A DNA stretch of 64,000 nt from Alteromonadaceae bacterium Bs31 (GTDB lineage Bacteria; Pseudomonadota; Gammaproteobacteria; Pseudomonadales; Cellvibrionaceae): assembly GCA_900177435.1 (NCBI GenBank), contig FXAI01000008.1:196126-260125 (forward strand). The letters are read 5' to 3'. The notes under the pieces were generated by a model, which searched no databases, was not told where the DNA came from, and saw only the letters and a list, made by a program, of their open reading frames with translations. Of this stretch, positions 47,334 through 56,007 are shown piece by piece. Both the position numbers and the translations under genes were made by a program. Within the stretch, counting starts at the first letter, position 1; every line of letters starts with the position of its first letter.

Positions 47334-47684
47334 TTACGCATTTCTTGCTTCTCTTAAAGCAATAATTTTATCTACAAATTCTTCAATTTCGTTCTTGAAC
47401 GATTTTCCCAGCGATAGTGTGCCATTAACCTGTGCTTGCAGATAATCGTTAGGATACTCTTCTGACAACCCATAAGCCCAGACAGCTTGGCCTTTTCTCC
47501 GGAAACCGTCGTGTTGCGGATCTACTAGCGCAGTAATATATGCTACTAAATTATTTGGCGACCAGTGAGACTTTAATAACCAAATTTCATCTGCCCACCA
47601 CTCAAGCTCTTCCTCATCAATTTCTACCGCATCCCAGCCATAGCATTCAAGATGATCGAGTAATTTCTGTTTAGGAGTTTTCAT
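47334..47684 (-). CDS. Small acidic protein (cassette gene)
   Basis: 116 aa from M-K-T-P-K-Q-K; upstream codons run into the attC. It is rich in Trp, Glu and Asp (E-E-E-L-E-W-W-A-D-E-I-W). It is similar in style to other cassette-borne hypothetical proteins. No function is assigned. Confidence 0.65.
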   Translation of the reverse strand: MKTPKQKLLDHLECYGWDAVEIDEEELEWWADEIWLLKSHWSPNNLVAYITALVDPQHDGFRRKGQAVWAYGLSEEYPNDYLQAQVNGTLSLGKSFKNEIEEFVDKIIALREARNA

Positions 47685-47722
47685 GCTGTGAATTCTAAGG
47701 CCACAATATTTTGCTGCAAGGA

Positions 47723-47780
47723 GCATAGCCGCGAAAGCCTTAGGCCACGAAGTGGCCTAAGGTGCTGCAACTTGTTAAAT
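47723..47780 (-). repeat. attC site 8 (degenerate)
   Basis: 58 bp with GCATAGCCGC at one end and CTGCAACTTGTTAAAT at the other, and a perfect inner hairpin TTAGGCCACGAAGTGGCCTAA. It is the attC of the frameshifted cassette gene. Confidence 0.7.
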
Positions 47781-48103
47781 TTACTGCTTTTCACCCAAAG
47801 CCTCTTGGGCTAATTCACATCTACTATTAATGCACACTGGAGTAACGGCAAGGCAAATAGCATCACATTGTACCCCTTTGTAATTGGAACATTTTTTACT
47901 TGTTATTTGAGTTGCTTGTTTTAAAAATTCTTATTTATAGCTACGCCGCAATCACAGCCATCACAGCTGGTATAGGCAAGCTTGCAATCAGACCGTGTAT
48001 CGCAAAAAAAAACTTGATTGAGTTCACTGCCAGCTTTCTCTTCCGCTATTGAGAATGAAGCTAATAGGCACGTCAGAGTAATTGTTGTCGATAACTTTTT
48101 CAT
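47781..48103 (-). pseudogene. Frameshifted secreted Cys-rich protein (cassette gene)
   Basis: A clean signal peptide and Cys-rich start (to C-G-V-A-I-N-K-N-F) end in a premature TAA at 47921-47923. One frame over, the reading continues without a gap (K-Q-A-T-Q-I-T-S-K-K-C-S) to a natural stop next to the attC. The junction is a five-T run, so one lost T restores a protein of about 106 aa with about 11 Cys. It could be a real mutation or a sequencing error. Confidence 0.75.
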
Positions 48104-48108
48104 AATGG

Positions 48109-48183
48109 ATTTAACTCCGCAATTTGCGGTGAGCGCCAGCGAGTCCAGCCACTAAGTGGCGATGCAACATTACCTTGTAGCAT
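48109..48183 (-). repeat. attC site 9 (degenerate, no gene attached)
   Basis: 75 bp, ATTTAACTCCGC ... CCTTGTAGCATG, with GAGTCCAGCC in the middle as in other sites. Only about 14 bp separate it from attC site 10, so it has no gene of its own. Confidence 0.6.
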
Positions 48184-48197
48184 GACTTAATGCCAGT

Positions 48198-48314
48198 CAT
48201 AACGCCCGGCTCTCCAGCGCCCAAGCCGGAGAGGTTTTTGTGGTAAAGTGTAGCGCAGCGAAACACACGAAAACAGCGTAGGTTTGGGCGCCTGCGTGAA
48301 GCCGATTGTTATGT
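48198..48314 (-). repeat. attC site 10
   Basis: 117 bp, CATAACGCCCGGC ... GCCGATTGTTATG, with long complementary arms. It belongs to the amidohydrolase cassette. Confidence 0.92.
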
Positions 48315-48322
48315 ATGCGATA

Positions 48323-49882
48323 TTAATAACCGACCGGATTTTTGATAAACTCCCATAGTATTTTGCATGCGATGCTCCAGCTTCTTGCTCGCTTTACAAC
48401 CAAACTCTCAAGCTTATCAAGAACGCTCCTGTCGTAGTAATTACCGTTGAATATAACAGATTCAATAGCCAACGAGTTTTCAATATTCTCTAACGGGTTT
48501 TTATTCAGCAGCACTACGTCTGCTCTCATCCCATTTTTAATTTGGCCGTAGGCATCTTGTAAGCCAAAATACTCGGCAGGATGAATAGTAGCAGCGCGAA
48601 GCGCATCCAAAGGGCTTAACCCTGCTAGAACTAGCTGCTTCAATTCGTCATGAACAGTTATTCCCGCAACTATATAGTCAGTACCAACCAATACTTTAAC
48701 ACCTGCGCGGTGCGCTTGCCCTGTAAGCTCAAGTCCTTTTTCATAGAAATCTCTATAGGTTTGTCTGGCTTCATGGGATGGGTCTTCGTCAATGGTTTTA
48801 TTTACATCCTCGAGCCACTGCCATTTCATTAAAGGGTGCAAATACTTAAGTATTGGATCATCTAAGATAAGAGAATCTTCACCATATGCGTCAACTCTTC
48901 GAGTAAGGTGAGTGGGAACATACCACGTACCATTGGCTTTCATAGCTTCAAAGATTTCGTTAGCCATTTCTGGTTCGTGCTCATCTAACATTGCGCGTCG
49001 GTCTTCCTTCCAAAGCCCCTTCGCTACAGACGCTCGAAGCTCTTTACGCCCAGAAAAAGATTCATGCAAAATAAAACGAGCATGCTCAATACTTTTTTGA
49101 TGCTGTGCGGCTTCAATAGCACTCACAGCATGAGGTCGATGTCCTACTATATCCAAACCAACCTTTTCTGCCTCACTTACCAAGGCGAAATATGAGTCTC
49201 TTGGAATATAGTTATAGACCTTTAGTGCATCGACTTTATCGACGTAGTAGCGTACGAATTCTTTCGCTTGTTTAGGGTTTGCAGTACCGAAAAAACTAGG
49301 AAGCCCCTTTATATAATCATGAATACCAGGGCCGTTAAGGTGCCAACTAGCAATCCCCTGAATACGCGGCCCAACTAACTCATCGTTAATTGCAGCACTA
49401 TTCCATTGCCTCAGATCTTCCGGGCACGGAGCGAATGGATCACCTTTTTTGGGGCAGCTCGTCATATCTCTTACATTGGTAACACCATATGCAATATATA
49501 ACGGCATATCTAGCAGAGGCGTCACCTTGTATATATGAGTATGCATATCCCACAATGCGGGTATTGCATATTGGCCACGCCCATCTACTTCAATGGAATT
49601 TTCAGGAAGAGTAGTCTCGCTCTCAAGTCCGACAAACACTATTTCCTTTTTGTCTATTAAAATAATTTGATTAGAGCGAACATCGCCACTAACAACATCA
49701 ACAACCGAAACGTCTCTTATAAGTATTGGCGAATCTGTTTTGACTGGCTGCGCTTGGTCAGAAGGCCACCAAACACCAACCGCAAAAAGCATTCCAAGAA
49801 TCAGGAAAGCCCCTAAAGTAAATACCCCGAGATTTTTTAGCAATCTAAATATTAACATCAATATTGATAGTTCCTTTTGCAT
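48323..49882 (-). CDS. Membrane-anchored amidohydrolase (cassette gene)
   Basis: 519 aa. An N-terminal membrane anchor (about 15-38) is followed by an amidohydrolase barrel. Metal ligands are D-M-H-T-H (His114, His116), a probable carboxylated Lys in D-A-L-K-V-Y, H in I-V-G-H-R-P-H and I-E-H-A-R, and Asp in V-G-T-D-Y. The domain and its beta-sandwich ends are complete. It hydrolyses an amide or related bond; candidates include peptides, imidazolones and lactams. It is unusually large for a cassette. Confidence 0.88.
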   Translation of the reverse strand: MQKELSILMLIFRLLKNLGVFTLGAFLILGMLFAVGVWWPSDQAQPVKTDSPILIRDVSVVDVVSGDVRSNQIILIDKKEIVFVGLESETTLPENSIEVDGRGQYAIPALWDMHTHIYKVTPLLDMPLYIAYGVTNVRDMTSCPKKGDPFAPCPEDLRQWNSAAINDELVGPRIQGIASWHLNGPGIHDYIKGLPSFFGTANPKQAKEFVRYYVDKVDALKVYNYIPRDSYFALVSEAEKVGLDIVGHRPHAVSAIEAAQHQKSIEHARFILHESFSGRKELRASVAKGLWKEDRRAMLDEHEPEMANEIFEAMKANGTWYVPTHLTRRVDAYGEDSLILDDPILKYLHPLMKWQWLEDVNKTIDEDPSHEARQTYRDFYEKGLELTGQAHRAGVKVLVGTDYIVAGITVHDELKQLVLAGLSPLDALRAATIHPAEYFGLQDAYGQIKNGMRADVVLLNKNPLENIENSLAIESVIFNGNYYDRSVLDKLESLVVKRARSWSIACKILWEFIKNPVGY

Positions 49883-49951
49883 AACGCTCCGCTAAGCGAC
49901 GCAGCGGAGGTCCAGCCAGTTTGCCGGCGAGCCTTGAGCGGTTTGTCATAC
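49880..49951 (-). repeat. attC site 11
   Basis: 72 bp, CATAACGCTCCGC ... GCGGTTTGTCATAC, with the central GGAGGTCCAGCCAG shared by several other sites. It belongs to the metallophosphoesterase cassette. Confidence 0.9.
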
Positions 49952-50692
49952 GTTTAGCACTAAACCGGCATTAAATTCTTGATTCAGTTCGTCAGGGTAA
50001 CCCTTTGGATTGCAGACAACTCTGCAGCCACCAACTTCATACGATGACGAGTTATGCAAATGACCATGTAGCCATAGGCACGGAGCGTACTCCAACATTA
50101 CGTCTTCTAAATTCGACGCATACGCAGACGTAACGATATTACCGATATACTCTGGCGGAACTGATTTTTCCGATGGAGCATGGTGGGTAACAACTACATT
50201 CTTGCTTCCCTTTAGTGTACCGAGTTCTGCTTTAAGCCACCTCAGAGATTTACGGTGTATGGAGCTAGCATCAATTGAACGAAACTTACTGTATTTTGGA
50301 GATAGTTTAATCTTCTTATAGTCAGTCATTACTTCCTGGCACCGTGCACCCGCGAGCCTCGGATCTCCATAAATTTCAAAATCAGTCCAAAGCGTGCATC
50401 CCAAAAAGTTAATCCCTTCTATTTCTACACTTTCATTTTCCAGCAGATGTACATTTGTTCCTTTACAAAGCTCCTTAACGGAACCGATATGCTTGGGGTA
50501 CGCTTTACCGTAAAACTCATGGTTCCCTAGAACGTAAATAACGGGTTTGGACTTGATATTCTCTAGAGCCCACTTTGCCCCTTTATCTTTCACATGCACG
50601 TCACCAGCAAGAACAACGATATCACTATCGGTTTCCTCGATATGAAATTCGTCGAATTCAATATGTATGTCGCTAAGAAGCTGGATTTTCAT
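49946..50692 (-). CDS. Calcineurin-like metallophosphoesterase (cassette gene)
   Basis: 248 aa, cytoplasmic. Metal ligands are S-D-I-H (Asp8, His10), A-G-D-V-H (Asp31), G-N-H-E (Asn57, His58), V-T-H-H and L-H-G-H-L-H. All are present, so it should be active on phosphoesters or cyclic nucleotides; the substrate is unknown. Confidence 0.9.
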   Translation of the reverse strand: MKIQLLSDIHIEFDEFHIEETDSDIVVLAGDVHVKDKGAKWALENIKSKPVIYVLGNHEFYGKAYPKHIGSVKELCKGTNVHLLENESVEIEGINFLGCTLWTDFEIYGDPRLAGARCQEVMTDYKKIKLSPKYSKFRSIDASSIHRKSLRWLKAELGTLKGSKNVVVTHHAPSEKSVPPEYIGNIVTSAYASNLEDVMLEYAPCLWLHGHLHNSSSYEVGGCRVVCNPKGYPDELNQEFNAGLVLNV

Positions 50693-50700
50693 CGTTTACG

Positions 50701-50813
50701 CATAACGCCGCTAGAACCTGCACTGCATGTGTAGCGGATTTTTGGTGTATTTTGGCGCAGCCACACCAAAAAGGAGCGTAGCTTGCAGTGTCAGGTTGCT
50801 AGCTTGGTTATGC
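50701..50813 (-). repeat. attC site 12
   Basis: 113 bp, CATAACGCCGCTAGAACC ... GCTAGCTTGGTTATGC. It is near-identical to the site at 53932-54044. It belongs to the small secreted protein cassette on its right. Confidence 0.95.
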
Positions 50814-50814
50814 T

Positions 50815-51231
50815 TTATTCTACAAAATCGTTAAGTGAATATATAGAATAAAGCCGCTCTCGACCAAAAGAACACTTTACCCCAGTTTTATCAGTACAAA
50901 TGTAATACACACCTACAGAAGCATCTGACTCCTTAGATAGGTAAGAGATAAATACTTCTGTTTCTGATTCTTTATCTTCAATACCCACTTTGCTGAGAAA
51001 TGGCGGATTCTCACTTGTAAATGGATAAGATTGAGTGGCTGCTTGCTGCCAATGCTGTTCTATTATTTGAGGTGCGATCAGCGTAACCGAAATCCAGTCC
51101 CTCATTTTTTCCGCTTTAACTTGAAACCCAAGCTTCTTGATATTTTTATTCGTTAGCTCAATAGACTCAGCTGGAAGCGTAGCAACGACAGCAGAGCTAA
51201 TGAGTAATGAAAATATTAATATATATCTCAC
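50815..51231 (-). CDS. Small secreted protein (cassette gene)
   Basis: 138 aa with a signal peptide (M-R-Y-I-L-I-F-S-L). The mature part is beta-rich with Cys in Y-I-C-T-D-K. No family is recognised. Confidence 0.7.
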   Translation of the reverse strand: MRYILIFSLLISSAVVATLPAESIELTNKNIKKLGFQVKAEKMRDWISVTLIAPQIIEQHWQQAATQSYPFTSENPPFLSKVGIEDKESETEVFISYLSKESDASVGVYYICTDKTGVKCSFGRERLYSIYSLNDFVE

Positions 51232-51247
51232 TTAGAACTCCTAGGAG

Positions 51248-51329
51248 CATAACGCTCTGCCCACGGGCGAGCGGCTCAGCCGCGAGTCCAACCCGAAGGG
51301 CGAACGTGCGGCAGGAAATTGCGTGATCA
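51248..51329 (-). repeat. attC site 13 (degenerate R'')
   Basis: About 82 bp, CATAACGCTCTGC ... AAATTGCGTGATCA. The GTTA of the R'' end is altered. It belongs to the 105-aa membrane-tail protein cassette. Confidence 0.75.
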
Positions 51330-51641
51330 AATTAGCGCCTTTATCCATTCGTAAAATTTAGTGCCTGCTGCAACTATCATTAGATATAAAAATCCCATGT
51401 AAAGCCAACCTTTGGCTTTCTCGAAAATGGTTTCGGTTTGTTCTTGTTCAAAAAGGCTCGTATCAACACACCTGATCCCTTCATATTCATCAGTGACAAA
51501 TTCTGCTTCACCATTATTGATGGCAATATCAATCGCTTCTTTCATTTTCATGAGCCCTTCCTTGTCTCCGACAAGATAGTCTTCATGATCTGAAAACATA
51601 ATGCCATCACAGACATTGTATTGTTTCTTATCGTTACTCAT
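51327..51641 (-). CDS. Tail-anchored small membrane protein (cassette gene)
   Basis: 105 aa from M-S-N-D-K-K-Q; the in-frame extension to 51740 is attC sequence. It has a hydrophilic acidic N-terminal domain (about 1-75), then one membrane segment (about 78-98). Such tail-anchored proteins are frequent cassette products. The function is unknown. Confidence 0.7.
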   Translation of the reverse strand: MSNDKKQYNVCDGIMFSDHEDYLVGDKEGLMKMKEAIDIAINNGEAEFVTDEYEGIRCVDTSLFEQEQTETIFEKAKGWLYMGFLYLMIVAAGTKFYEWIKALI

Positions 51642-51650
51642 CCTATTTCC

Positions 51651-51767
51651 ATATAACGCCTTTGTCAGTTGCGTTTTGGTTGTAGTGGATTTTTGTGCAA
51701 AGATGGCCGCAGGCCATGCACAAAAAGGAGCGCAAACCAAAACGTCAACTGGACAAATTTGTTATGT
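51651..51767 (-). repeat. attC site 14
   Basis: 117 bp, ATATAACGCC ... ATTTGTTATG, with long complementary arms (GTTTTGGTT / AACCAAAAC). It belongs to the serine hydrolase cassette. Confidence 0.93.
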
Positions 51768-51800
51768 GTGCCAAAACTCAAAATATGAGGTAAATTAAAT

Positions 51801-53270
51801 TTAGTTTTCATTGGTCGCCTGGGCAACCAATAAACGCATTTTTTGTACAACGGGAGGTGCTCCGCTACTATAGTTCGAAAGTACTATTGCTATATATCCT
51901 TGGTCAAGGTATATATCCAGATTGGTGCTTATCCCGTCAAACCCTCCGTTGTGACCAACTATACGATGGTCTTTTTCCCCCGATATCTGAAAGCCGTAGC
52001 CATAATTCGCTGCGCTTAACTCTGAGTGGACGACAAAGAGCTGTTCGGTAAACTCCTTTTGTAACAGCTTGTTGCCGTTTAACGCTAAAGAAAATTTGTA
52101 TAAATCCTCTACCGTTGAATACCCCCCTCCAGCAGGGCAACCTTTTACAGGCAGCAGAAAGCTGTTGTTTGTCCAACCAGCCCCGGGAACTGGATTGAAA
52201 TAATAACCCGTTGCAAGGTTGGGAGTGGGGTGATCCATGTCGAAGCTATCGGAGTTTTTCATTCCTGCAGGTATATATATGTGCTTTCGGATGTAGTCGA
52301 AATAGTCTTCTCCACTCACTTTTTCAATAACTAATCCGAGTAAAAACATACCAGTATTACTGTAGGAGTATGCTGTTCCAGGTTCAAACTTTAGTGTTTC
52401 GTCTTTAATTAGGACCTTGTAATCATCAAGGTGTCTGAAAGAATCTTTAGCAGAAGCTTCATAAGTACTATTAAAGTAGCTGCCTAGACCCGAAGTGTGA
52501 CTTAGCAAATGTTGTATTTGTATTTTTTGACTGATTTTCGACGGAAGCCAACTTTCATCTATAAATTTATTCAGGTGATCATCAAGATGTAATTTATCTT
52601 CTTCAACCAACTGCATGATTGCAACTGCAGTAAACATCTTATTCATCGAACCTAGATTAAATTTTGTCTTTGTATTGTTGGGTACACTGAATCTTTTATC
52701 TGCCAAGCCGGCAGCTCCAGTAAAAATGACCTTGTCATCCTTTGCCAAAAGTACAGTGCCGGAAAAAACGCCTTTTTCGGCAGAGCGTTTTAAATAAGAT
52801 TTAAGTTGTTTTTTCAATTTCCTTTGAGAAATATTTGACGAGAAGCCAGGTATGCTGGAAAGACTTGCGGGTCTCATTTGGATTCCGGCTATTTTTCCCG
52901 GCTTGTCAGCAATGAAAAATACAACAAACTCGCTCCATTCTTCAGTGCGTTCTGAGTTGACTAACGCCGACCACCTGATGAAATTCCCCTCATCAGCAAG
53001 ACGGGAAATAGATTCAATGCGTAGTTCACCACTTTGGCGGTGCTGCTGAATTACATAATTTAAATGGCTTTCCAGCGGATACGCTTCCAAAAAGTAGGGG
53101 TTGAAATTGGCAGCAATATACTTTTTTGTTTTATTTTGATCGTTTCCATTAATTGTGGAAACAAATTCTCTTACTACATTTGTAGATATCGAGTGTGTAT
53201 TACTATCCGCACTCGCAAAAAGTGGATTTATTGCCATCAATATCAAAATGCTTCTAATCCAAAAGCTCAT
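51801..53270 (-). CDS. Serine beta-lactamase-family hydrolase (class C/EstB-like), secreted
   Basis: 489 aa. A signal peptide and an extra N-terminal domain (about 25-135, NTF2-like) precede the beta-lactamase-fold domain. The catalytic motif is S208-M-N-K211, followed by Y-S-N (303-305) and H-N-G-G at the usual third position. It belongs to the family of DD-peptidases, esterases and class C enzymes (PF00144). Actual beta-lactam hydrolysis cannot be deduced. It lies on the same integron as a metallo-beta-lactamase. Confidence 0.88.
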   Translation of the reverse strand: MSFWIRSILILMAINPLFASADSNTHSISTNVVREFVSTINGNDQNKTKKYIAANFNPYFLEAYPLESHLNYVIQQHRQSGELRIESISRLADEGNFIRWSALVNSERTEEWSEFVVFFIADKPGKIAGIQMRPASLSSIPGFSSNISQRKLKKQLKSYLKRSAEKGVFSGTVLLAKDDKVIFTGAAGLADKRFSVPNNTKTKFNLGSMNKMFTAVAIMQLVEEDKLHLDDHLNKFIDESWLPSKISQKIQIQHLLSHTSGLGSYFNSTYEASAKDSFRHLDDYKVLIKDETLKFEPGTAYSYSNTGMFLLGLVIEKVSGEDYFDYIRKHIYIPAGMKNSDSFDMDHPTPNLATGYYFNPVPGAGWTNNSFLLPVKGCPAGGGYSTVEDLYKFSLALNGNKLLQKEFTEQLFVVHSELSAANYGYGFQISGEKDHRIVGHNGGFDGISTNLDIYLDQGYIAIVLSNYSSGAPPVVQKMRLLVAQATNEN

Positions 53271-53288
53271 TCGAGTCTCCGTTTTTCA

Positions 53289-53366
53289 CATAACGCCGCC
53301 ATAAAAGGCGAGCAATTTGTTGCGAGTCCAGCGCTGAAAGCGCGATTTTTAATGGCCTTGTTAACT
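53289..53366 (-). repeat. attC site 15
   Basis: 78 bp, CATAACGCCGCC ... GGCCTTGTTAACT. It belongs to the 184-aa secreted protein cassette. Confidence 0.9.
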
Positions 53367-53371
53367 GTTGA

Positions 53372-53926
53372 CTACTCATTTTCAAAATGAACTAAATGCT
53401 CACCAACTGGTAATTCGCAAGGTTTTGAGTCGTGATAATAAGGCTGAACAACTATTTTAGTTATTTTCCCCTCTGACCTGACAAGCTCAATGCGGGGCTT
53501 GCTGGAAAACCAACCCAGATATTGTGAAACGGACTGCCTTACTTTTTCACAATAGCCCGTTTCTCTCGATACAAAGACCTTAGCAATAAACCGGCCCTCA
53601 GGGGTAAATAAAGCAAAGTTATACCCATGAGGGAGTGAACCCGCTTGAAGATCAGAAAGGCCTGCAAAGTATTTGCCATCTTCAACCGGAACTAATTTTG
53701 TAAAAGGAGTTGTTTCAGTTACAAATACTTCTTTCCCTGCATTCTTTGTAAAAATCTTTATTTCAGATTTTTCAACCGTCCAAGCTACGGCTTTATGAGA
53801 ATGTAATACGTAAACGTCTTCATTCTCTGCCCAGATTTGCATTTCACTACTACGAGGCTGATCCCCCCATGACCATGAAGGGAAAACCAAGACCGCGAAA
53901 CTAAAATATAGGAACAGATATTTCAT
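53372..53926 (-). CDS. Secreted protein of unknown function (cassette gene)
   Basis: 184 aa. The signal peptide has cleavage near S-W-G-D. The mature part is beta-rich with one Cys pair (C-E-K and C-E-L). No family is recognised. Confidence 0.72.
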   Translation of the reverse strand: MKYLFLYFSFAVLVFPSWSWGDQPRSSEMQIWAENEDVYVLHSHKAVAWTVEKSEIKIFTKNAGKEVFVTETTPFTKLVPVEDGKYFAGLSDLQAGSLPHGYNFALFTPEGRFIAKVFVSRETGYCEKVRQSVSQYLGWFSSKPRIELVRSEGKITKIVVQPYYHDSKPCELPVGEHLVHFENE

Positions 53927-53931
53927 AGACA

Positions 53932-54044
53932 GTTAACGCCGCTAGAACCTGCACTGCGTGCCTAGCGGATTTTTGGTGTATTGTGGCGCAGCCACGCCGA
54001 AAAGAAGCGTAGCATGCAGTGTCAGGTTGCTAGCTTGGTTAGGA
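53932..54044 (-). repeat. attC site 16
   Basis: 113 bp, near-identical to attC 12 (50701-50813). It belongs to the signal peptidase cassette. Confidence 0.95.
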
Positions 54045-54046
54045 AT

Positions 54047-54577
54047 TTACTCCCAAATTGAAACGATTTTACCAACCAAATTTTCATATGGCACGAAACC
54101 CCACATTCTGCTATCCGAACTATAATCCCTATTATCACCCATGACAAAAAAAACACCTGCTGGAACCTCGACTCGTGGAAATTCGACAGAATGTTTCCTT
54201 GTTAGGCTAGCTTGATCTATATGTTGCTCTTCAATAAGAACCTCGTTAATGAAAAGCTTACCGTTTCGAATTTCAATAGACTCTCCTTCATTTGCTATCA
54301 CGCGTTTTATCCAAACCTTATCATCATGCGACGGTTTAAAAACGACCACGTCAAATCTATCAGGATGACTACTAGAGTAAACTGTTGTGTTGGCGATCAG
54401 AAATGATCCTTGAGGAACTGCTGGCTCCATACTTTTTGAGGGTGCTTTATATGGAACGAACCCCACAATCCGTGCCCTAGGATCTAGTGAATTTGTACCG
54501 TATGGATTTAGTGCGTACATAAACACCAGAACAAAAAAAATAATTATTGAGAAACCTATAAATACATATTTCATCAT
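54047..54577 (-). CDS. Signal peptidase I (cassette gene)
   Basis: 176 aa from the M-M-K-Y-V at 54577; the longer frame to 54730 passes through the attC. It has one N-terminal membrane segment. The catalytic Ser49 lies in P-S-K-S-M-E-P, the Lys base near 91 in W-I-K-R-V-I, and the last conserved box is [11 protein letters not shown]. It is shorter than chromosomal LepB, closer to TraF-like and single-membrane types. It may process exported cassette products (inference). Confidence 0.9.
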   Translation of the reverse strand: MMKYVFIGFSIIIFFVLVFMYALNPYGTNSLDPRARIVGFVPYKAPSKSMEPAVPQGSFLIANTTVYSSSHPDRFDVVVFKPSHDDKVWIKRVIANEGESIEIRNGKLFINEVLIEEQHIDQASLTRKHSVEFPRVEVPAGVFFVMGDNRDYSSDSRMWGFVPYENLVGKIVSIWE

Positions 54578-54580
54578 TTT

Positions 54581-54678
54581 CCTAACGCCGCTAGCAACGG
54601 CCGTAGTGAAGGCGCGAAGCGCCGGAACGGAGGTCCAAGCCCAGCTTGCTGGGCTGGAGTTGGCTAGCTTTGTTAAAT
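54581..54678 (-). repeat. attC site 17
   Basis: 98 bp, CCTAACGCCGCTAGCAACGG ... GCTAGCTTTGTTAAAT. It has a strong central hairpin and shares its core with sites 2 (inverted) and 28. It belongs to the 102-aa membrane protein cassette. Confidence 0.95.
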
Positions 54679-54687
54679 GCGACGCGC

Positions 54688-54996
54688 CTACAAACCATAA
54701 ATACCAACCGCGATGCCGAGCAACAACCATAAAATAGCTATACCAAAATATATCGAGACTCTATAAATAGGTTTCACAACCTTGCCAGCGACCAGATACA
54801 AACAAAATACTACAGAGCTAAAAAAAACATATTTACCGAGCCCCACCTCCAGCGGAAATACTAGCCAGCCAATTGGACCAAATAGAATAGCCAAATCATC
54901 AGGCCTGTTACCTATGTGTATTTGATGAGTGTATATATAAAAAAGTAACGAAATCAGAAGATATATACAGCAACCATAGACTTTTCTTCTTGTCAC
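54688..54996 (-). CDS. Small membrane protein (cassette gene)
   Basis: 102 aa with about three hydrophobic segments (8-22, 35-70, 82-100). No family is recognised. Confidence 0.7.
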   Translation of the reverse strand: MTRRKVYGCCIYLLISLLFYIYTHQIHIGNRPDDLAILFGPIGWLVFPLEVGLGKYVFFSSVVFCLYLVAGKVVKPIYRVSIYFGIAILWLLLGIAVGIYGL

Positions 54997-55011
54997 TTTT
55001 ACTTCCCTGAC

Positions 55012-55128
55012 ATTTAACGCCCGCTTCAGCTGCGCCGAAGCCGGAGTGCTTTTGTGTTAATGTTTGAGCGCAGCGAGTAACACAAAAACGCGGAGGTTTT
55101 GGCGTCAGACTGGAAGCGTTTGTTAGCT
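55012..55128 (-). repeat. attC site 18
   Basis: 117 bp, CATTTAACGCCCGC ... GCGTTTGTTAGCT. It closes the NACHT-RelA/SpoT cassette at 55128-58113. Confidence 0.93.
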
Positions 55129-56006
55129 CACTCTAGCTCAGAACAGATTTGCTTTAATAGATCCGGAGTAATATCTGAAATCAGACTAGACTTAATATAG
55201 TAATGATTACAAAGGTAGAGAATATTGTCCAATGTAATGGGAAGTCTTATCCTATCTTCTAGGAGCCGAACAATAAACTTGCCTCTGTCTACCCGATACA
55301 ATTTTTTCCCAATATTATTTTCAGTATCAAGTATCGTTTTAACAGTATCAGAGAGTTCATCGCGTATTCGAAGCCGGAATTTTGCCCGAATCATCTGTGA
55401 CCACTCGGCAGCTTTATAATGCCTATACGCCAACTCTTCAAACAGTTTCATCATACTCCAATCGGCAGTCTCAAGGGATGCATATATGCCATTCAGAGCC
55501 CTACTCAGGTCATCATGTGGCCCCCAATCTTCTTTATGCTTATACCTAAGGTCGTGCTCAACTTCATGCCATCCTTCTGAAAGCACCGTCCTAAACTGAA
55601 CTTCAAATGTACTATCAACAAGCTCATTTGAGCTTATGACGGCACTCTGGTCACTGATCTCTTGAGGCAGCCTGAATACGAGATTACACCTAGTTGCAGA
55701 AAACATATCATTTTTTGGTGTATCTATAGTCGATGACCCTTCATCGCATTGGAACATATTGCGAATGGCCTTCTGAGCTATATGACTATCGTCGGGAAAA
55801 TAGACGGCCACTCTTATTCCAAATAAATCTTGGATTTTCTTCCCTCCACTGGAATACTTTTTAGGTGAACGGTTAATTTTTGCATCTAAAGAGGCTATAG
55901 ATTTCGCCCTCGAGAAGACTCGTGACAACACTCCAATTCTATCAAGTTCACTCTCAATATCTCTCTGAAGCTGGCTAGCAATTCTATTTTCAGAAGCGTT
56001 GTACAC
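55128..56006 (-). CDS. RelA/SpoT-type nucleotide synthetase domain protein
   Basis: 292 aa. The synthetase signature is clear: R-A-K-S-I-A-S-L-D-A-K (33-43, the nucleotide-contacting R-x-K-S stretch), D-L-F-G-I-R-V (60-66), and E-V-Q-F-R-T (135-140) followed by H-E-V-E-H-D-L-R-Y-K (147-156). There is no HD hydrolase or TGS/ACT regulatory region. It is thus like a small alarmone synthetase or toxSAS toxin, with an extra C-terminal helical domain (about 165-292). It starts with GTG one base after the stop of the NACHT gene, behind an AGGGAGG ribosome site. It probably makes (p)ppGpp or ppApp-like alarmones, or pyrophosphorylates tRNA. Confidence 0.88.
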   Translation of the reverse strand: MYNASENRIASQLQRDIESELDRIGVLSRVFSRAKSIASLDAKINRSPKKYSSGGKKIQDLFGIRVAVYFPDDSHIAQKAIRNMFQCDEGSSTIDTPKNDMFSATRCNLVFRLPQEISDQSAVISSNELVDSTFEVQFRTVLSEGWHEVEHDLRYKHKEDWGPHDDLSRALNGIYASLETADWSMMKLFEELAYRHYKAAEWSQMIRAKFRLRIRDELSDTVKTILDTENNIGKKLYRVDRGKFIVRLLEDRIRLPITLDNILYLCNHYYIKSSLISDITPDLLKQICSELE

Positions 56007-56007
56007 C

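Noticed and set aside
54578..54730. 51-residue N-terminal extension of the signal peptidase frame
   Set aside because: It translates attC 17; the real start is the Met before the membrane segment. Similar attC read-through extensions were trimmed for vapB, the 105-aa protein (51327) and the 104-aa protein (58826).
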